From the NCBI RefSeq assembly GCF_007954265.1, contig NZ_VOLS01000008.1, forward strand, positions 1 to 64,000: a stretch of DNA of 64,000 nucleotides, written 5' to 3'. Every line of letters starts with the position of its first letter. The stretch's first letter is position 1. Of the stretch, positions 28,057 through 37,214 are shown in pieces. A program made the position numbers and the translations under genes. Source of the stretch: Colwellia sp. C1TZA3. Its GTDB lineage: Bacteria > Pseudomonadota > Gammaproteobacteria > Enterobacterales > Alteromonadaceae. Under the pieces are notes generated by a model. That model was given only the letters and a program-made list of their open reading frames with translations. It was not told the origin of the DNA and did not search any database.

Positions 28057-28887
28057 CTAAGCGTCCTCATTTTTTTTCATACGACTATCGCTATTAACTG
28101 CAAGCGGTTTTAAGTGTCCGTGATCTAAAAGCAGTTGACGATCCATTTTTGCCGCCAAAATTAAATCGTGGGTAACAATCACAAAACTGGTATTTACGGT
28201 TCGGTTTAACTCCTGCAACAATTGAAGAATTTGTTCAGCGGTATCAAAATCTAAATTACCGGTTGGCTCATCAGCTAAGACAAGTGACGGTTTGGTCACT
28301 AATGCGCGAGCAATGGCAACACGTTGACGCTCGCCACCCGACAGCTCAGAAGGTCGATGATGACTACGATGAGTTAACCCTACTTGTTCAAGCATAGCTT
28401 TCGCCTGAGCCATGGCAACTTTGGGTTTATCACCACGTATTAACAAGGGCATGGCCACATTTTCTTCTGCGGTAAATTCCATCATCAAATGATGAAACTG
28501 ATAAATAAAACCAATATGTTGATTACGAAATTTTGCCCGTTGCTTTTCAGATAATTGATGAATATTGACACCATTAATAAACACCTCGCCTGCACTTGGC
28601 GTGTCTAACGCGCCAGCTAAGTGCAAAAAGGTACTTTTTCCACAGCCCGAACGGCCAACAATAGCCACTAATTCTCCGGCTTCAATGGCCAAATCAAGCT
28701 TGGATAATACGGCTGTGGTCACCGGGCCTTGCTGATAAGATTTACTTAACTGGCGACATTCTAAGCCTAGAGGAAGCGCCGGTGTTACCAAACTTTCATC
28801 GCCATTTTGCTTGGTATTATGTTCCAAATCACTGTCCATTTTGCTCTTCATTTTGTTGTTCATATTATTAGGCATTGGGCTATTCAT
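28057..28887 (-). CDS. lolD: Lipoprotein-releasing ABC ATPase LolD
   Basis: ATPase of LolCDE. Walker [10 protein letters not shown], signature [15 protein letters not shown] and Walker [13 protein letters not shown] are present, with the LolD-type [18 protein letters not shown] start at the ATG at 28887 (276 residues) because AGAGG precedes it and it overlaps the lolC stop by eight bases; the frame extends 12 codons further. Even so it has an about 45-residue polar, Asn/Met-rich N-terminal extension absent from E. coli LolD, whose role is unclear. Confidence 0.92.
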   Translation of the reverse strand: MNSPMPNNMNNKMKSKMDSDLEHNTKQNGDESLVTPALPLGLECRQLSKSYQQGPVTTAVLSKLDLAIEAGELVAIVGRSGCGKSTFLHLAGALDTPSAGEVFINGVNIHQLSEKQRAKFRNQHIGFIYQFHHLMMEFTAEENVAMPLLIRGDKPKVAMAQAKAMLEQVGLTHRSHHRPSELSGGERQRVAIARALVTKPSLVLADEPTGNLDFDTAEQILQLLQELNRTVNTSFVIVTHDLILAAKMDRQLLLDHGHLKPLAVNSDSRMKKNEDA

Positions 28888-30100
28888 TCCTGAGTACCTC
28901 TGCTGGCTGAGTTTGCGCCGCACGATAGGCTGGGTAAAGTGTCGCTACAAAGCTCATTGCTAGTGCAGAAGCAACAATCACTAGTATATTCGCCACATCA
29001 AGCGCAATGGGTAGTTTTTGCCCTGCCCCTAATAAATTAACCCCGAGTAAGCTAAATAAAGCGTTCAAATTCAGCGTTAATATCACCCCCAGTGTAACGC
29101 CAATAATAACGCCCAAAATACCATTAGTTAAACCTTGAGTGATAAAGATTTTCACAATACCACTTCGATCTAAACCTAAGGTTTGTAAGATGCTAATTTC
29201 ACCCTGCTTATCAATAACCACCATCACTAACGCTGATACGATATTAAAAGCCGCAACCGCAACAATTAAACTCAGCATCAGCCACATCATATTTTTTTCC
29301 ATACTGACCGCAGCGAACAATGCGCCCTGACTCTCTTGCCAGCTGACAAAGTTAAAATCCGGATATTTTAGCGTTAACTGTGCAATTACCCGCGGGGCGT
29401 TAAAGGCATCATCTAGATATAGCCTTAATTGATTAACACCATCACCTTTTTTTCGATGCAGTTTCGCGCCGTCTTTAATAGCGATAAAGACCATTGCCTC
29501 GTCAACTTGAGAGCCAACATTAAAAATACCTACAATAGTAAATGCACGCTGCACAGGCACGCGTCCCATGGGTGTAAATAGGGTTTTGTTAGGTAAGGTT
29601 AAACGCACAATTTCACCTAAGTTAACCTTTAACTTTCGCGCTAAAGTTTGGCCTAAAACCAGGCTAAACGGCTGAGTATCTAAACTGGCTAATTGGCCGT
29701 ATTCCATAGCGCTATTGATAATATTATGTTGTTCAAATTCAGGCATAATGCCATGCACTAAGACTCCTTGCAGCGCTGTTTTAGACTGAATTAACGCTTC
29801 ACTTTGCTGAAACGGCGTTACTTGGCTAACGTCAGGCAATGCGAGAATATCGCGCTGTAAATCGCGCCAATTATTGATATGAGTTTGTTGGGGGGACATT
29901 AATACATGTGGCACTAAGCCTAGTACCCGACGTTTTTGTTCTCGCTCTAAACCATCCATAACAGAAACAACGGTAATTAAAGAGGCAACACCGAGCACAA
30001 TACCGATAATAGAAAAAAAAGTGATAAAGGAGACAAAACCTTTTCCATTACTACTGCGACTATACCTTAAGCCGATATAAACACTAACTGGCTGAAACAT
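28880..30100 (-). CDS. lolC: Lipoprotein-releasing ABC permease subunit LolC
   Basis: Paralogue of LolE and first gene of lolCDE. Shares the N-terminal [27 protein letters not shown] and the C-terminal [19 protein letters not shown] block with four predicted membrane segments. The start is ATG at 30100, with AAAGAG a few bases upstream, giving 406 residues; the frame runs 23 codons further upstream without a ribosome site. It overlaps lolD, implying translational coupling. Confidence 0.9.
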   Translation of the reverse strand: MFQPVSVYIGLRYSRSSNGKGFVSFITFFSIIGIVLGVASLITVVSVMDGLEREQKRRVLGLVPHVLMSPQQTHINNWRDLQRDILALPDVSQVTPFQQSEALIQSKTALQGVLVHGIMPEFEQHNIINSAMEYGQLASLDTQPFSLVLGQTLARKLKVNLGEIVRLTLPNKTLFTPMGRVPVQRAFTIVGIFNVGSQVDEAMVFIAIKDGAKLHRKKGDGVNQLRLYLDDAFNAPRVIAQLTLKYPDFNFVSWQESQGALFAAVSMEKNMMWLMLSLIVAVAAFNIVSALVMVVIDKQGEISILQTLGLDRSGIVKIFITQGLTNGILGVIIGVTLGVILTLNLNALFSLLGVNLLGAGQKLPIALDVANILVIVASALAMSFVATLYPAYRAAQTQPAEVLRNE

Positions 30101-30237
30101 GAACTCTTTCTTTATTGATAATGCTAATAGCACCAAGATTATTGAGCGTAAAAGCATAGCACAGCTCATAAAGATATATCTTTAGACTTTATTCACTTTT
30201 CTACATTTTATTAAGAAGTGCAAGTAAACCTAGATAA

Positions 30238-30283
30238 ATTAGTCCTATACAAGCTAATTAAACTTAGCTTGTATAGGACTAAT
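30238..30283. repeat. Perfect 20-bp inverted repeat with 6-base loop
   Basis: ATTAGTCCTATACAAGCTAA, loop TTAAAC, then its exact complement. No T run follows on either strand, and it lies upstream of lolC and upstream of the divergent small-membrane-protein gene. It could be an mRNA hairpin, a protein-binding palindrome or a relic of a mobile element. Confidence 0.9.
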
Positions 30284-30380
30284 CACAAACATGTTTTTTC
30301 CTGTTGAGCTCTTATTTTTTTGTAACAAGCCGCCATCAAGCATGTCGCAATAACCAAGATAAAACTAAAGAGCTCATATT

Positions 30381-30402
30381 ATACCAATCCCATTAAGTTA
30401 TT
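30381..30402 (-). repeat. Isolated end of a family-A MITE
   Basis: The first 22 bases match the right terminus of family A read backwards (ATACCAATCCCATTAAGTT plus ATT), after which similarity stops. It looks like a deletion remnant. The surrounding 30101-30587 spacer otherwise holds only the 20-bp inverted repeat. Confidence 0.7.
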
Positions 30403-30587
30403 ACTTAATGAAAAAGTCATGAAACTTGATCAAGTCAAAATCAATCAAGGTACAGTTGTTAGTGATGAATATTAAGTACTAACAATTGTATTGGATGAAA
30501 GAAATTTAGTAACTAATTTATTGAAAATAATCTACCATAAGCAATAGGGAATCGCTACACTAGCGTTTTTAGTTTTCCGTAAACATT

Positions 30588-30902
30588 ATGACTAAACTTT
30601 TTTCTTATATTATTAAGTCAGGCTTAAACCAAGCTCATTCTGCTGAATTTTATAGTGAATCTGTGACCTGCGAGCATTTAATTACAGTCTATTTTAAAGC
30701 TATTTTCCTGTCTTTTTTTGGTATCCTGTTAGTACTATTTACTAAGGGAAATGCATTCGCTGCTTGGTTTTTTTTTAGTCTAGGTATACTTAAAACCACC
30801 AGTGTTTATGACCAAAAGCCTTGGCGGGTAGCACAAAAAATGTTGTGTAAAGTCGATAAAGATGACGCCAACTTAATCCGCCAATGTCATCTAGGTAAAT
30901 AA
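30588..30902 (+). CDS. Small membrane protein of unknown function
   Basis: 104 residues with one or two membrane segments (about residues 34-52 and 57-72: VYFKAIFLSFFGILLVLF, AFAAWFFFSLGIL). No family recognised. It is followed after four bases by a TauE/SafE-type permease whose ribosome site lies in its last codons, so the two are probably co-transcribed and may act together. Start ATG has no clear ribosome site; it is the first ATG of the frame. Confidence 0.6.
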   Translation: MTKLFSYIIKSGLNQAHSAEFYSESVTCEHLITVYFKAIFLSFFGILLVLFTKGNAFAAWFFFSLGILKTTSVYDQKPWRVAQKMLCKVDKDDANLIRQCHLGK

Positions 30903-30906
30903 CCCT

Positions 30907-31770
30907 ATGCGTTTATCGAATTCAAAATTTATATATTTATTTTTGGGCGCTTGGTTACTTGCGCTTTATCTCGCCCCGGCTAAGATATCTGAACTAATTG
31001 ATTATACCCTATTCAGCTTGTTAGGAATAATAGGGGCTATTTTTGCCAACGCAACAGGAGCCGGTGGTGGTGTCGTTTTTATTCCCATGTTCAAAGAATT
31101 AGGCTTTACTGATACTCAATCAGTTGCCACCAGCTTTGCTATTCAGTGTTTTGGCATGACCGCGGGCGCGATAACATGGTGGAGTCATTATCAAACTGAA
31201 AAAACAGATCTGCGTTTATGGCAAGGTTTTAAACGTATTATTGCGATCACCAGTATTGCCGCCATGGTCGGTATTGGAACCGTTCAAGGTTTTGCCATCG
31301 CATCCCCCTCATCTCTACATCATAGCTTTAGCTGGTTTTCGTTAATATTAGGCTGCACCATTATTTTAACGGTTTATGGTATCAAGCCGCAACGCGAACG
31401 TAGCCAAATTCAATGGTTTGACTGGTTAGCCTTGTCAGCTATCGGTCTAAGTGGCGGCGCCATCACCGCGTGGTTATCAGTGGGGGTAGGTGAATTACTG
31501 GCGGTATATTTAATTCTTCGCCGTTTTGATATTAGCTTGGCGGTCTCTGCTGCGGTTATTGTTTCAGCAATCACCGTTTGGACAGGTATTTGGCATTATA
31601 CCGTGGTTAATTTTCAGGTGTATTGGCAAGTTGTTTTATTTGCTGGCCCTGGCGCAGTAATCGGTGGTATTTTAGCTAAAACATTAGTCACTCATTTGTC
31701 TGCGACTAAACTCAAGCTTTTTTTCGCTTTTTGGCTAGTGGTTATTGGCTTCGTTGGTCTTGAACTATAG
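30907..31770 (+). CDS. Sulfite exporter TauE/SafE family permease
   Basis: Membrane permease of 287 residues with about eight hydrophobic segments. The first repeat carries LLGIIGAIFANATGAGGGVVFIPMF and the second LSAIGLSGGAITAWLSVGVGELLAVYL, the two internal repeats of the family. Members export sulfite, sulfoacetate or other small organic anions; the substrate here is unknown. AGGT upstream supports the ATG. Directly behind the small membrane protein. Confidence 0.85.
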   Translation: MRLSNSKFIYLFLGAWLLALYLAPAKISELIDYTLFSLLGIIGAIFANATGAGGGVVFIPMFKELGFTDTQSVATSFAIQCFGMTAGAITWWSHYQTEKTDLRLWQGFKRIIAITSIAAMVGIGTVQGFAIASPSSLHHSFSWFSLILGCTIILTVYGIKPQRERSQIQWFDWLALSAIGLSGGAITAWLSVGVGELLAVYLILRRFDISLAVSAAVIVSAITVWTGIWHYTVVNFQVYWQVVLFAGPGAVIGGILAKTLVTHLSATKLKLFFAFWLVVIGFVGLEL

Positions 31771-31856
31771 CTTTTACACCAAACTAAAATTAGCATTAAA
31801 CCTCCCTAACACAGAGTGACCGAGTCCATTAAACCAATATTAATCGCTAAGAAACA

Positions 31857-31883
31857 ACAGACAACTCGTCACGAGTTGTCTGT
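31857..31883. terminator. 12-bp inverted repeat between convergent genes
   Basis: ACAGACAACTCG, loop TCA, and exact complement. It sits between the convergent TauE and RND genes. There is no proper T run after it, so it may be a bidirectional terminator of weak type or only a structural element. Confidence 0.5.
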
Positions 31884-31896
31884 AAAAAGCCAAGTT

Positions 31897-32058
31897 ATAC
31901 CAATTTGATTAATTAAGTGATCACCTTTTTCATGAGGAAAAATGGATAAATACAAGGCATAAAATTTAGTCAGTAGTTATTCACCTTATAAATTTTATAA
32001 CGCTGTAGTTATTCATTTTAACCATTAAAAATGAGCAGGTAATTAATCAACTTGGTAT
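31897..32058 (+). repeat. MITE family B, full copy
   Basis: 162-bp copy, almost identical to the ones at 11409 and 50297. Its right end is 19 bases from the stop codon of the RND permease, so it lies in that operon's 3' untranslated region. Confidence 0.93.
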
Positions 32059-32076
32059 TAGCACATATTCAGCACC

Positions 32077-35000
32077 CTAACCTTTGTGCTCTGCCTCAAG
32101 CAATTCAGCTTCAAGTTGGTCACTTTCATCGGCTCTAGGTTTAGTAAAAGGTGCGATAAGCTGATATAAAACCGGGGTCAGTAATAAGGTGAATACCACC
32201 GCAATACCCAGACCACCAAATACCACCCAACCAATTGAATTACGTGACTCTGCACCAGCCCCTGTTGATAAAATAAGCGGTAAGCCACCTAATATGGTTG
32301 ATATCAAGGTCATCATAATAGGTCTAAAACGAACTTCGGCAGCCATAATGATTGCGGCTTTAACTGTCTTGCCTTGATCTCTTAATTGATCAGCAAACTC
32401 AACTAATAAAATAGAGTTTTTAGCAATTAATCCTATTAACATCACCAAGCCAATCTGCGAATAAATATTAATAGACGTACCGGTTAAATAAAGCGCGAAG
32501 ATAGCTGACGCCATACCAAAGGGTACGGTGATCATTACGATTACCGCACTATTAATACTTTCAAATTGAGCCGCTAATACTAACAACACAATGAGGAAGG
32601 CGAAAAGATAAGTCATGGCAATTTGATTAGATGTTTCTTCAAACGTCAAAGCTTCACCCAAGAACACTAAACCAATGCCCGGCGGTAAGTTTTCATTACC
32701 AATCTCGCGCAATTGTTCAACCACATCAGCCATAGATATTTCATCGGGTAGTTCGAGGTCAATTTCGATTGCCCGCCTTTGTGCCTGCCTATCTAATTCG
32801 GCAGCAACACCTTCTTCTGATATGTAGGCAAGACTAGATAAGGGCACAAGGTTGCCATCGCGAGATTTAACAAACAAATTAGTTAAGTCGGAAGGATTAC
32901 TAGTCGAGCGCCCACTAGATTGTAGAATTAATGGCACGGCCTGATCGCCAATATTTAAATCAGTGATATCATCACCATTAATCGCTGCACGCAAAGTGCT
33001 AGATATATCATTAAAAGGCACCCCTAACTCTTCAGCCCTGCGCCGATCAATATTAATTTTCAATTGTGGCTGAGTGGGCTGATAACCAATTCTGGGGCGG
33101 CCTAGCTCGGGTAACTTTTTTTCAACAATCTTGCTAAAGGCTTGTGCTGCTTCGAAGATGCGTTCATAAGTATCACCGGTTAATGCTAATTCTAGGCCAC
33201 CGCCTTGTCCTCTAAGATTTAAACTATTTGACCCAAAAGCTCGACCTGGAGCGCCCGGAATAGCCTGCAATTTAGGGCTCATTTCGCTAATAATTTCTTG
33301 CTGTGATTTACTTCTATTATCCCAGTGCTCTAATGGCACGGTTATAAAAACAATATTAGGATCCCAACGACCCACCACGGTATAAATGGAGTTAACATCT
33401 TCATCTTGCACGTAGGGTAATAATATTTCTTCCATTTTCCGTGCTTGCCTATCCATATAGTTTAAGCCAGCCCCATCGGGACCTCGAGCAAAAATACGCA
33501 CTGAACCGCGGTCTTCAGAGGGCAATAATTTATTTTCAATTTCGTTATACAGCGCAGCAGCTGACACCGCGGCAATGATCGAAATCAATAAAGTAACCCA
33601 TGCATAATGCAGCGCTAAGCTTAATAAGATTTTGTATTTAGTCAAAACCCAAGTACCAAAGGCACCTAAAGTGCGATCAAACAATACATTTTTTTTATTT
33701 TTAACCGGTAGCTTTGCCGTTAATGCGGGTACCAGACTTAAAGCCACAAATGAAGATATGATAACAGCCCCCGCTAACACGCCGCCAAACTCTCTGAATA
33801 AGCGTCCCGCTGTTGACGGTAAAAAAGCGATCGGAATAAACACCGCCGCCAATACTGCAGTCGTTGCCACAACCGCAAAAAACACTTCTCTAGTGCCTAG
33901 CACGGCTGCAGCTCTAGAGCCTAATCCTTGTGCTCTTCTGCGTTGAATATTCTCTGATACCACAATGGCGTCGTCGACGATTAATCCGGTACCTAAGACT
34001 AAGGCTAACAACGTCAGAATATTAATCGAAAAGCCCAGTAGCCACATGATCACCAATGCGCCAATTAACGACACCGGAATAGACAGCGCCGGCACTAAGG
34101 TGGCACGAAAGGAGCCTAAAAATAACCACAGTGTGCCTATCACTAGTAATACCGTTAAACTTAGCGATAAAATCACTTCATCTACTGAACCTCGAATAAA
34201 CTCAGCATCATCAGAGGTGACAACAATATTAAGATCAGTAAAGCGCTTATCAAGGTTTTTCACCATAGCCAATACTTCGTCAGATATGTCTATGGTGTTA
34301 GAGCGTGCTTGGCGCACAATACCTAAACCCACCACCGGCATGCCATCTAATCTGACAATACTTTTTGAATCAGCCGGTCCAAAATAGACACTAGCCACGT
34401 CGCCAATGCGAGTATTACCCGACACCACAATACGCTCAATATCTTCAGGGCTGACGGCGTTAGCACTGGCTCGAACAATAAGCTCTTGGTCCGCTGATTT
34501 AACACTACCGGCAGGCACATCAAAAGGCGCTAAACGCAATGCAGCGGCAACATCAGACATAGATAAGTTAAAACTTGTTAACCTCAATGCATCTACTGAA
34601 ACCCGCATTACCCTTTGTCTTTCACCGTTTAAAGAGACATCAGCGACGCCAGGAATACTTAAAAACAAAGGTGCTAAATCAACTTCAACCCGCTCAGTGA
34701 GTGTTTCCATATCTAACGTGTCGCTACTAATCGCTAAACTGACTACCGCTTGAGCGTCACTATCTGCTTTGATAATAGCCAGTCTTTCCACTTCATCAGG
34801 CAAATTTCGCTGCACTCGACTAACCGACTCTCTGGTTTCATTGGCCGCATCTTCAAGGTTTGTGCCTGGCCTGAACTCAACCCGAATACGAGAGGAACCT
34901 TCTTCACTCGAGGCTCGAATAGATTTAACGCCACTGACTCGCGCAACCGCACCTTCTATTTTGCTGGTTACTTCACTGTCTACTGTTTCAGGCGAACCGC

Positions 35001-35184
35001 CAGGATAACTGGCAGACACGGTAACCATAGGTCGGTCAACATCAGGTAGTTCTCTTATTTCCAAATCATTTATCGCAGCGAAACCCGCCAAAATGATGAG
35101 TAAATTAAGCACCATAACCAATACGGGTCGGCGAATAGCTAAGGAAGGTAAATCATTTAATGGCGCCATAGAAGGTAATTTCAT
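32077..35184 (-). CDS. RND multidrug efflux permease (HAE1 type)
   Basis: Proton-driven inner-membrane pump of the AcrB/MexB class. 1035 residues with one N-terminal helix, a periplasmic porter loop, six helices, a second loop and five or six helices. GTGLIVDDAIVVSENIQRR contains the paired aspartates of the proton relay. PVSLIGAL and the late GLIAKNSILLVEFADQ block are family hallmarks. Its ATG overlaps the adaptor stop (TAATG), so the pair is translationally coupled. No outer-membrane TolC-like gene is present; a shared TolC is expected. Substrate unknown. Confidence 0.92.
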   Translation of the reverse strand: MKLPSMAPLNDLPSLAIRRPVLVMVLNLLIILAGFAAINDLEIRELPDVDRPMVTVSASYPGGSPETVDSEVTSKIEGAVARVSGVKSIRASSEEGSSRIRVEFRPGTNLEDAANETRESVSRVQRNLPDEVERLAIIKADSDAQAVVSLAISSDTLDMETLTERVEVDLAPLFLSIPGVADVSLNGERQRVMRVSVDALRLTSFNLSMSDVAAALRLAPFDVPAGSVKSADQELIVRASANAVSPEDIERIVVSGNTRIGDVASVYFGPADSKSIVRLDGMPVVGLGIVRQARSNTIDISDEVLAMVKNLDKRFTDLNIVVTSDDAEFIRGSVDEVILSLSLTVLLVIGTLWLFLGSFRATLVPALSIPVSLIGALVIMWLLGFSINILTLLALVLGTGLIVDDAIVVSENIQRRRAQGLGSRAAAVLGTREVFFAVVATTAVLAAVFIPIAFLPSTAGRLFREFGGVLAGAVIISSFVALSLVPALTAKLPVKNKKNVLFDRTLGAFGTWVLTKYKILLSLALHYAWVTLLISIIAAVSAAALYNEIENKLLPSEDRGSVRIFARGPDGAGLNYMDRQARKMEEILLPYVQDEDVNSIYTVVGRWDPNIVFITVPLEHWDNRSKSQQEIISEMSPKLQAIPGAPGRAFGSNSLNLRGQGGGLELALTGDTYERIFEAAQAFSKIVEKKLPELGRPRIGYQPTQPQLKINIDRRRAEELGVPFNDISSTLRAAINGDDITDLNIGDQAVPLILQSSGRSTSNPSDLTNLFVKSRDGNLVPLSSLAYISEEGVAAELDRQAQRRAIEIDLELPDEISMADVVEQLREIGNENLPPGIGLVFLGEALTFEETSNQIAMTYLFAFLIVLLVLAAQFESINSAVIVMITVPFGMASAIFALYLTGTSINIYSQIGLVMLIGLIAKNSILLVEFADQLRDQGKTVKAAIIMAAEVRFRPIMMTLISTILGGLPLILSTGAGAESRNSIGWVVFGGLGIAVVFTLLLTPVLYQLIAPFTKPRADESDQLEAELLEAEHKG

Positions 35185-36242
35185 TATTCGCCCTCAACCT
35201 CTTTGGCAACATATTCATTCGAAGTGTTCTGTGCTTTTAATGCTTGGCCTTGGCGTAATTGCTGAACGCCTTCTACAACCAAAGGTGCGGTTAGGTTAAA
35301 TTCACCTGCAACTAAAATAGTGCCTCGTAAACGTTCTCGAATTTTCACATCGACTCGTATGGCTTTTCCATCAACCATTTGCCAAACGTAAGCACCGGTG
35401 GCACTCCATAATAAAGCCGCTTCAGGCACCGCAATATAATCTTGCCCAGGCACCGTCAAGTTAACGCGAAAGCTCATGCCGGGGCGGTAGCTATCTTCGC
35501 TATTATCAAGTAGCGCTCTAACGCGAATCGTTCTATCTTGCTCATTAATCCGTGAGTCCACTTGGGCGATACTTGCCTCAATAGTCACTAAACGATTTTG
35601 CCAGGGTACTAGCTGCACTTGGGGTTGTTGCGACAACAAATCTATCGCTATTTCTGGTGCGGTGAAATTGATAAATAATGCCTGGCGATCGTCTATGGTG
35701 GTGATGACGCTTTGTAGATTAACTCTGTCACCTGCTTGGATGTCAGTTAAGCCTACCACACCAGCAAAGGGCGCTCGAATAATGCGCTCGTCTAAGGCTA
35801 TCTTTGCTTCTTTAACCGCTATATTTGCCAACGCGAGGGTGGTGATAGAATCGTCTAATTCACTTTGTGATGCCGCACCTTTTTTAATACTTTCTACTAA
35901 CAACAGGTTTTTTCTGGCTGCATCTTTAAACTCAATTTTAGCTCTTTCCAGTGTAACCGACTGGCGTTCGCTATATAACATCATCAGCACTTGTGATTTT
36001 TTAACACGCTGACCAGGCTTAAAGTTAACCGTAACCACTCTTTCACTAACCGCCGGGAAAAGCGTAACAGATTTAACCGCTTCTGCAGTGCCAACCGCTT
36101 CTAAACTACTTTTTTGAGTTTGATAAATGAGTTTTTCAACTATTACGGCTTTTTTATTAGCGCCTTTATCCCCCCAAGATTGGGCAAAAGTTTGGCTGCT
36201 CATAACAAGTAAGGCGACTAAATAAAATAAACGACTTTGCAT
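35184..36242 (-). CDS. RND efflux periplasmic adaptor (membrane fusion protein)
   Basis: Links the RND pump to an outer-membrane channel. A Sec signal (LFYLVALLVMSSQTFAQS) is followed by lipoyl half-motifs (GTAEAVKSVTLFPAVSERVVTVNFKPGQ and IIRAPFAGVVGLTDIQAGDRV), a short helical hairpin and a beta-barrel part. Length 352. No lipobox is seen. First gene of a two-gene operon; no local regulator is intact, although a spacer reading frame upstream might be a remnant of one. Confidence 0.88.
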   Translation of the reverse strand: MQSRLFYLVALLVMSSQTFAQSWGDKGANKKAVIVEKLIYQTQKSSLEAVGTAEAVKSVTLFPAVSERVVTVNFKPGQRVKKSQVLMMLYSERQSVTLERAKIEFKDAARKNLLLVESIKKGAASQSELDDSITTLALANIAVKEAKIALDERIIRAPFAGVVGLTDIQAGDRVNLQSVITTIDDRQALFINFTAPEIAIDLLSQQPQVQLVPWQNRLVTIEASIAQVDSRINEQDRTIRVRALLDNSEDSYRPGMSFRVNLTVPGQDYIAVPEAALLWSATGAYVWQMVDGKAIRVDVKIRERLRGTILVAGEFNLTAPLVVEGVQQLRQGQALKAQNTSNEYVAKEVEGE

Positions 36243-36707
36243 AGAATATATTTCTCAATTATCTTCAAGAAGTTAGAGTACGATCCTACGGGGTACTCAG
36301 ATCAGTAAAGCTCACAGTAAACCGTAAAAAAAATGTAAATAAATGATGACAAATCAGGGCACGAGGGCTATTTAAACTTTGTCTACCAACACATCTAAGG
36401 TTTGAGTATATTGCTTACCTAAATCAATCTAAGCTGTATTGCCCTAGTAACCCGCCACAATCTTTTAATTAGCTATCTAAAAATAGCCATTGAATTCAAT
36501 TACATTGTAGCTAAATAAGGTACTTAGCATAATAACACTAACTCATAGTAAGCGAGCTATTGTAGGTTTTTTATTTTCGCTATCGTAGCGTGTATTAAAT
36601 TGATGCTTTTGACATATAACTAAATAAGCTGCTTTTTGACTAAACCTAATAATGAAGAACTAATCAAAAAACGCTACAGTAAAGCTCAATAACAAGAAAT
36701 GGTTATT
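36243..36707. other. Spacer upstream of the RND operon
   Basis: No intact gene. On the minus strand a short reading frame ending ...YTQTLDVLVDKV then stop (around 36380-36425) looks like a possible protein C-terminus, but it is too short to assign. The region should hold the RND promoter. Confidence 0.35.
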
Positions 36708-36879
36708 ATACCGATTTCATTAATTAGGTGGTCTACTTTTTCATGAGGAAAAATCAAGAAAAATGAAGAAATACAAGACATAAAATTTAGTCAGTAGTTA
36801 TTCACCTTATAAATTTTATGGCGCCGTAGCTTTTTATTTTAACCATTAAAAATGAGTAGGTAGTTAGTAAAGTTAGTAT
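36708..36879 (+). repeat. MITE family B, diverged copy
   Basis: 172-bp copy with a 10-base internal duplication (AAAAATCAAGAAAAATGAAG instead of AAAAATGGATAA). Its termini are decayed: ATACCGATTTCATTAATTA at the left and AGTTAGTAAAGTTAGTAT at the right. It abuts a reversed family-A copy with one base between. Confidence 0.88.
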
Positions 36880-36880
36880 T

Positions 36881-37039
36881 ATACCAATCCCATTAAGTTA
36901 TTGCTCACTTGTACTAGTTAAAATAGCTCAAGGCTGTGTTGCTCTCACTCCCAATAGCTAGCTATTGCTCAATCGAGCGCCTTACCTTGAGTCATTTTTC
37001 CTGCGCACAACAAGATCACAAACTTAATGGAACTGGTAT
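36881..37039 (-). repeat. MITE family A, full copy, reversed
   Basis: Full 159-bp copy in the orientation opposite to those before 15 kb. It follows the family-B copy directly and ends 175 bases before the M13 peptidase gene. Confidence 0.95.
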
Positions 37040-37214
37040 TACTACGTTAACAAGAAAACATCTAAATATTATCTGGTCAGTAAACTTTAACAGACAAGAA
37101 AAAGTTAATAATATGTAGCAAATACTTTATTATCCTAGTAAATCAGCGCTATAGCCTTTAATATCCTCTTACTTTAAATAAAAGTTAGTCTACTAATTAA
37201 ATGGTGAGTATTGA

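Noticed and set aside
33632-34753. Several plus-strand reading frames over 100 codons
   Set aside because: They are antisense to the RND permease gene, which has full family conservation on the other strand.
36380-36425. Possible C-terminal remnant of a regulator upstream of the RND operon
   Set aside because: Fewer than 20 residues with no diagnostic motif; too little to call a pseudogene.
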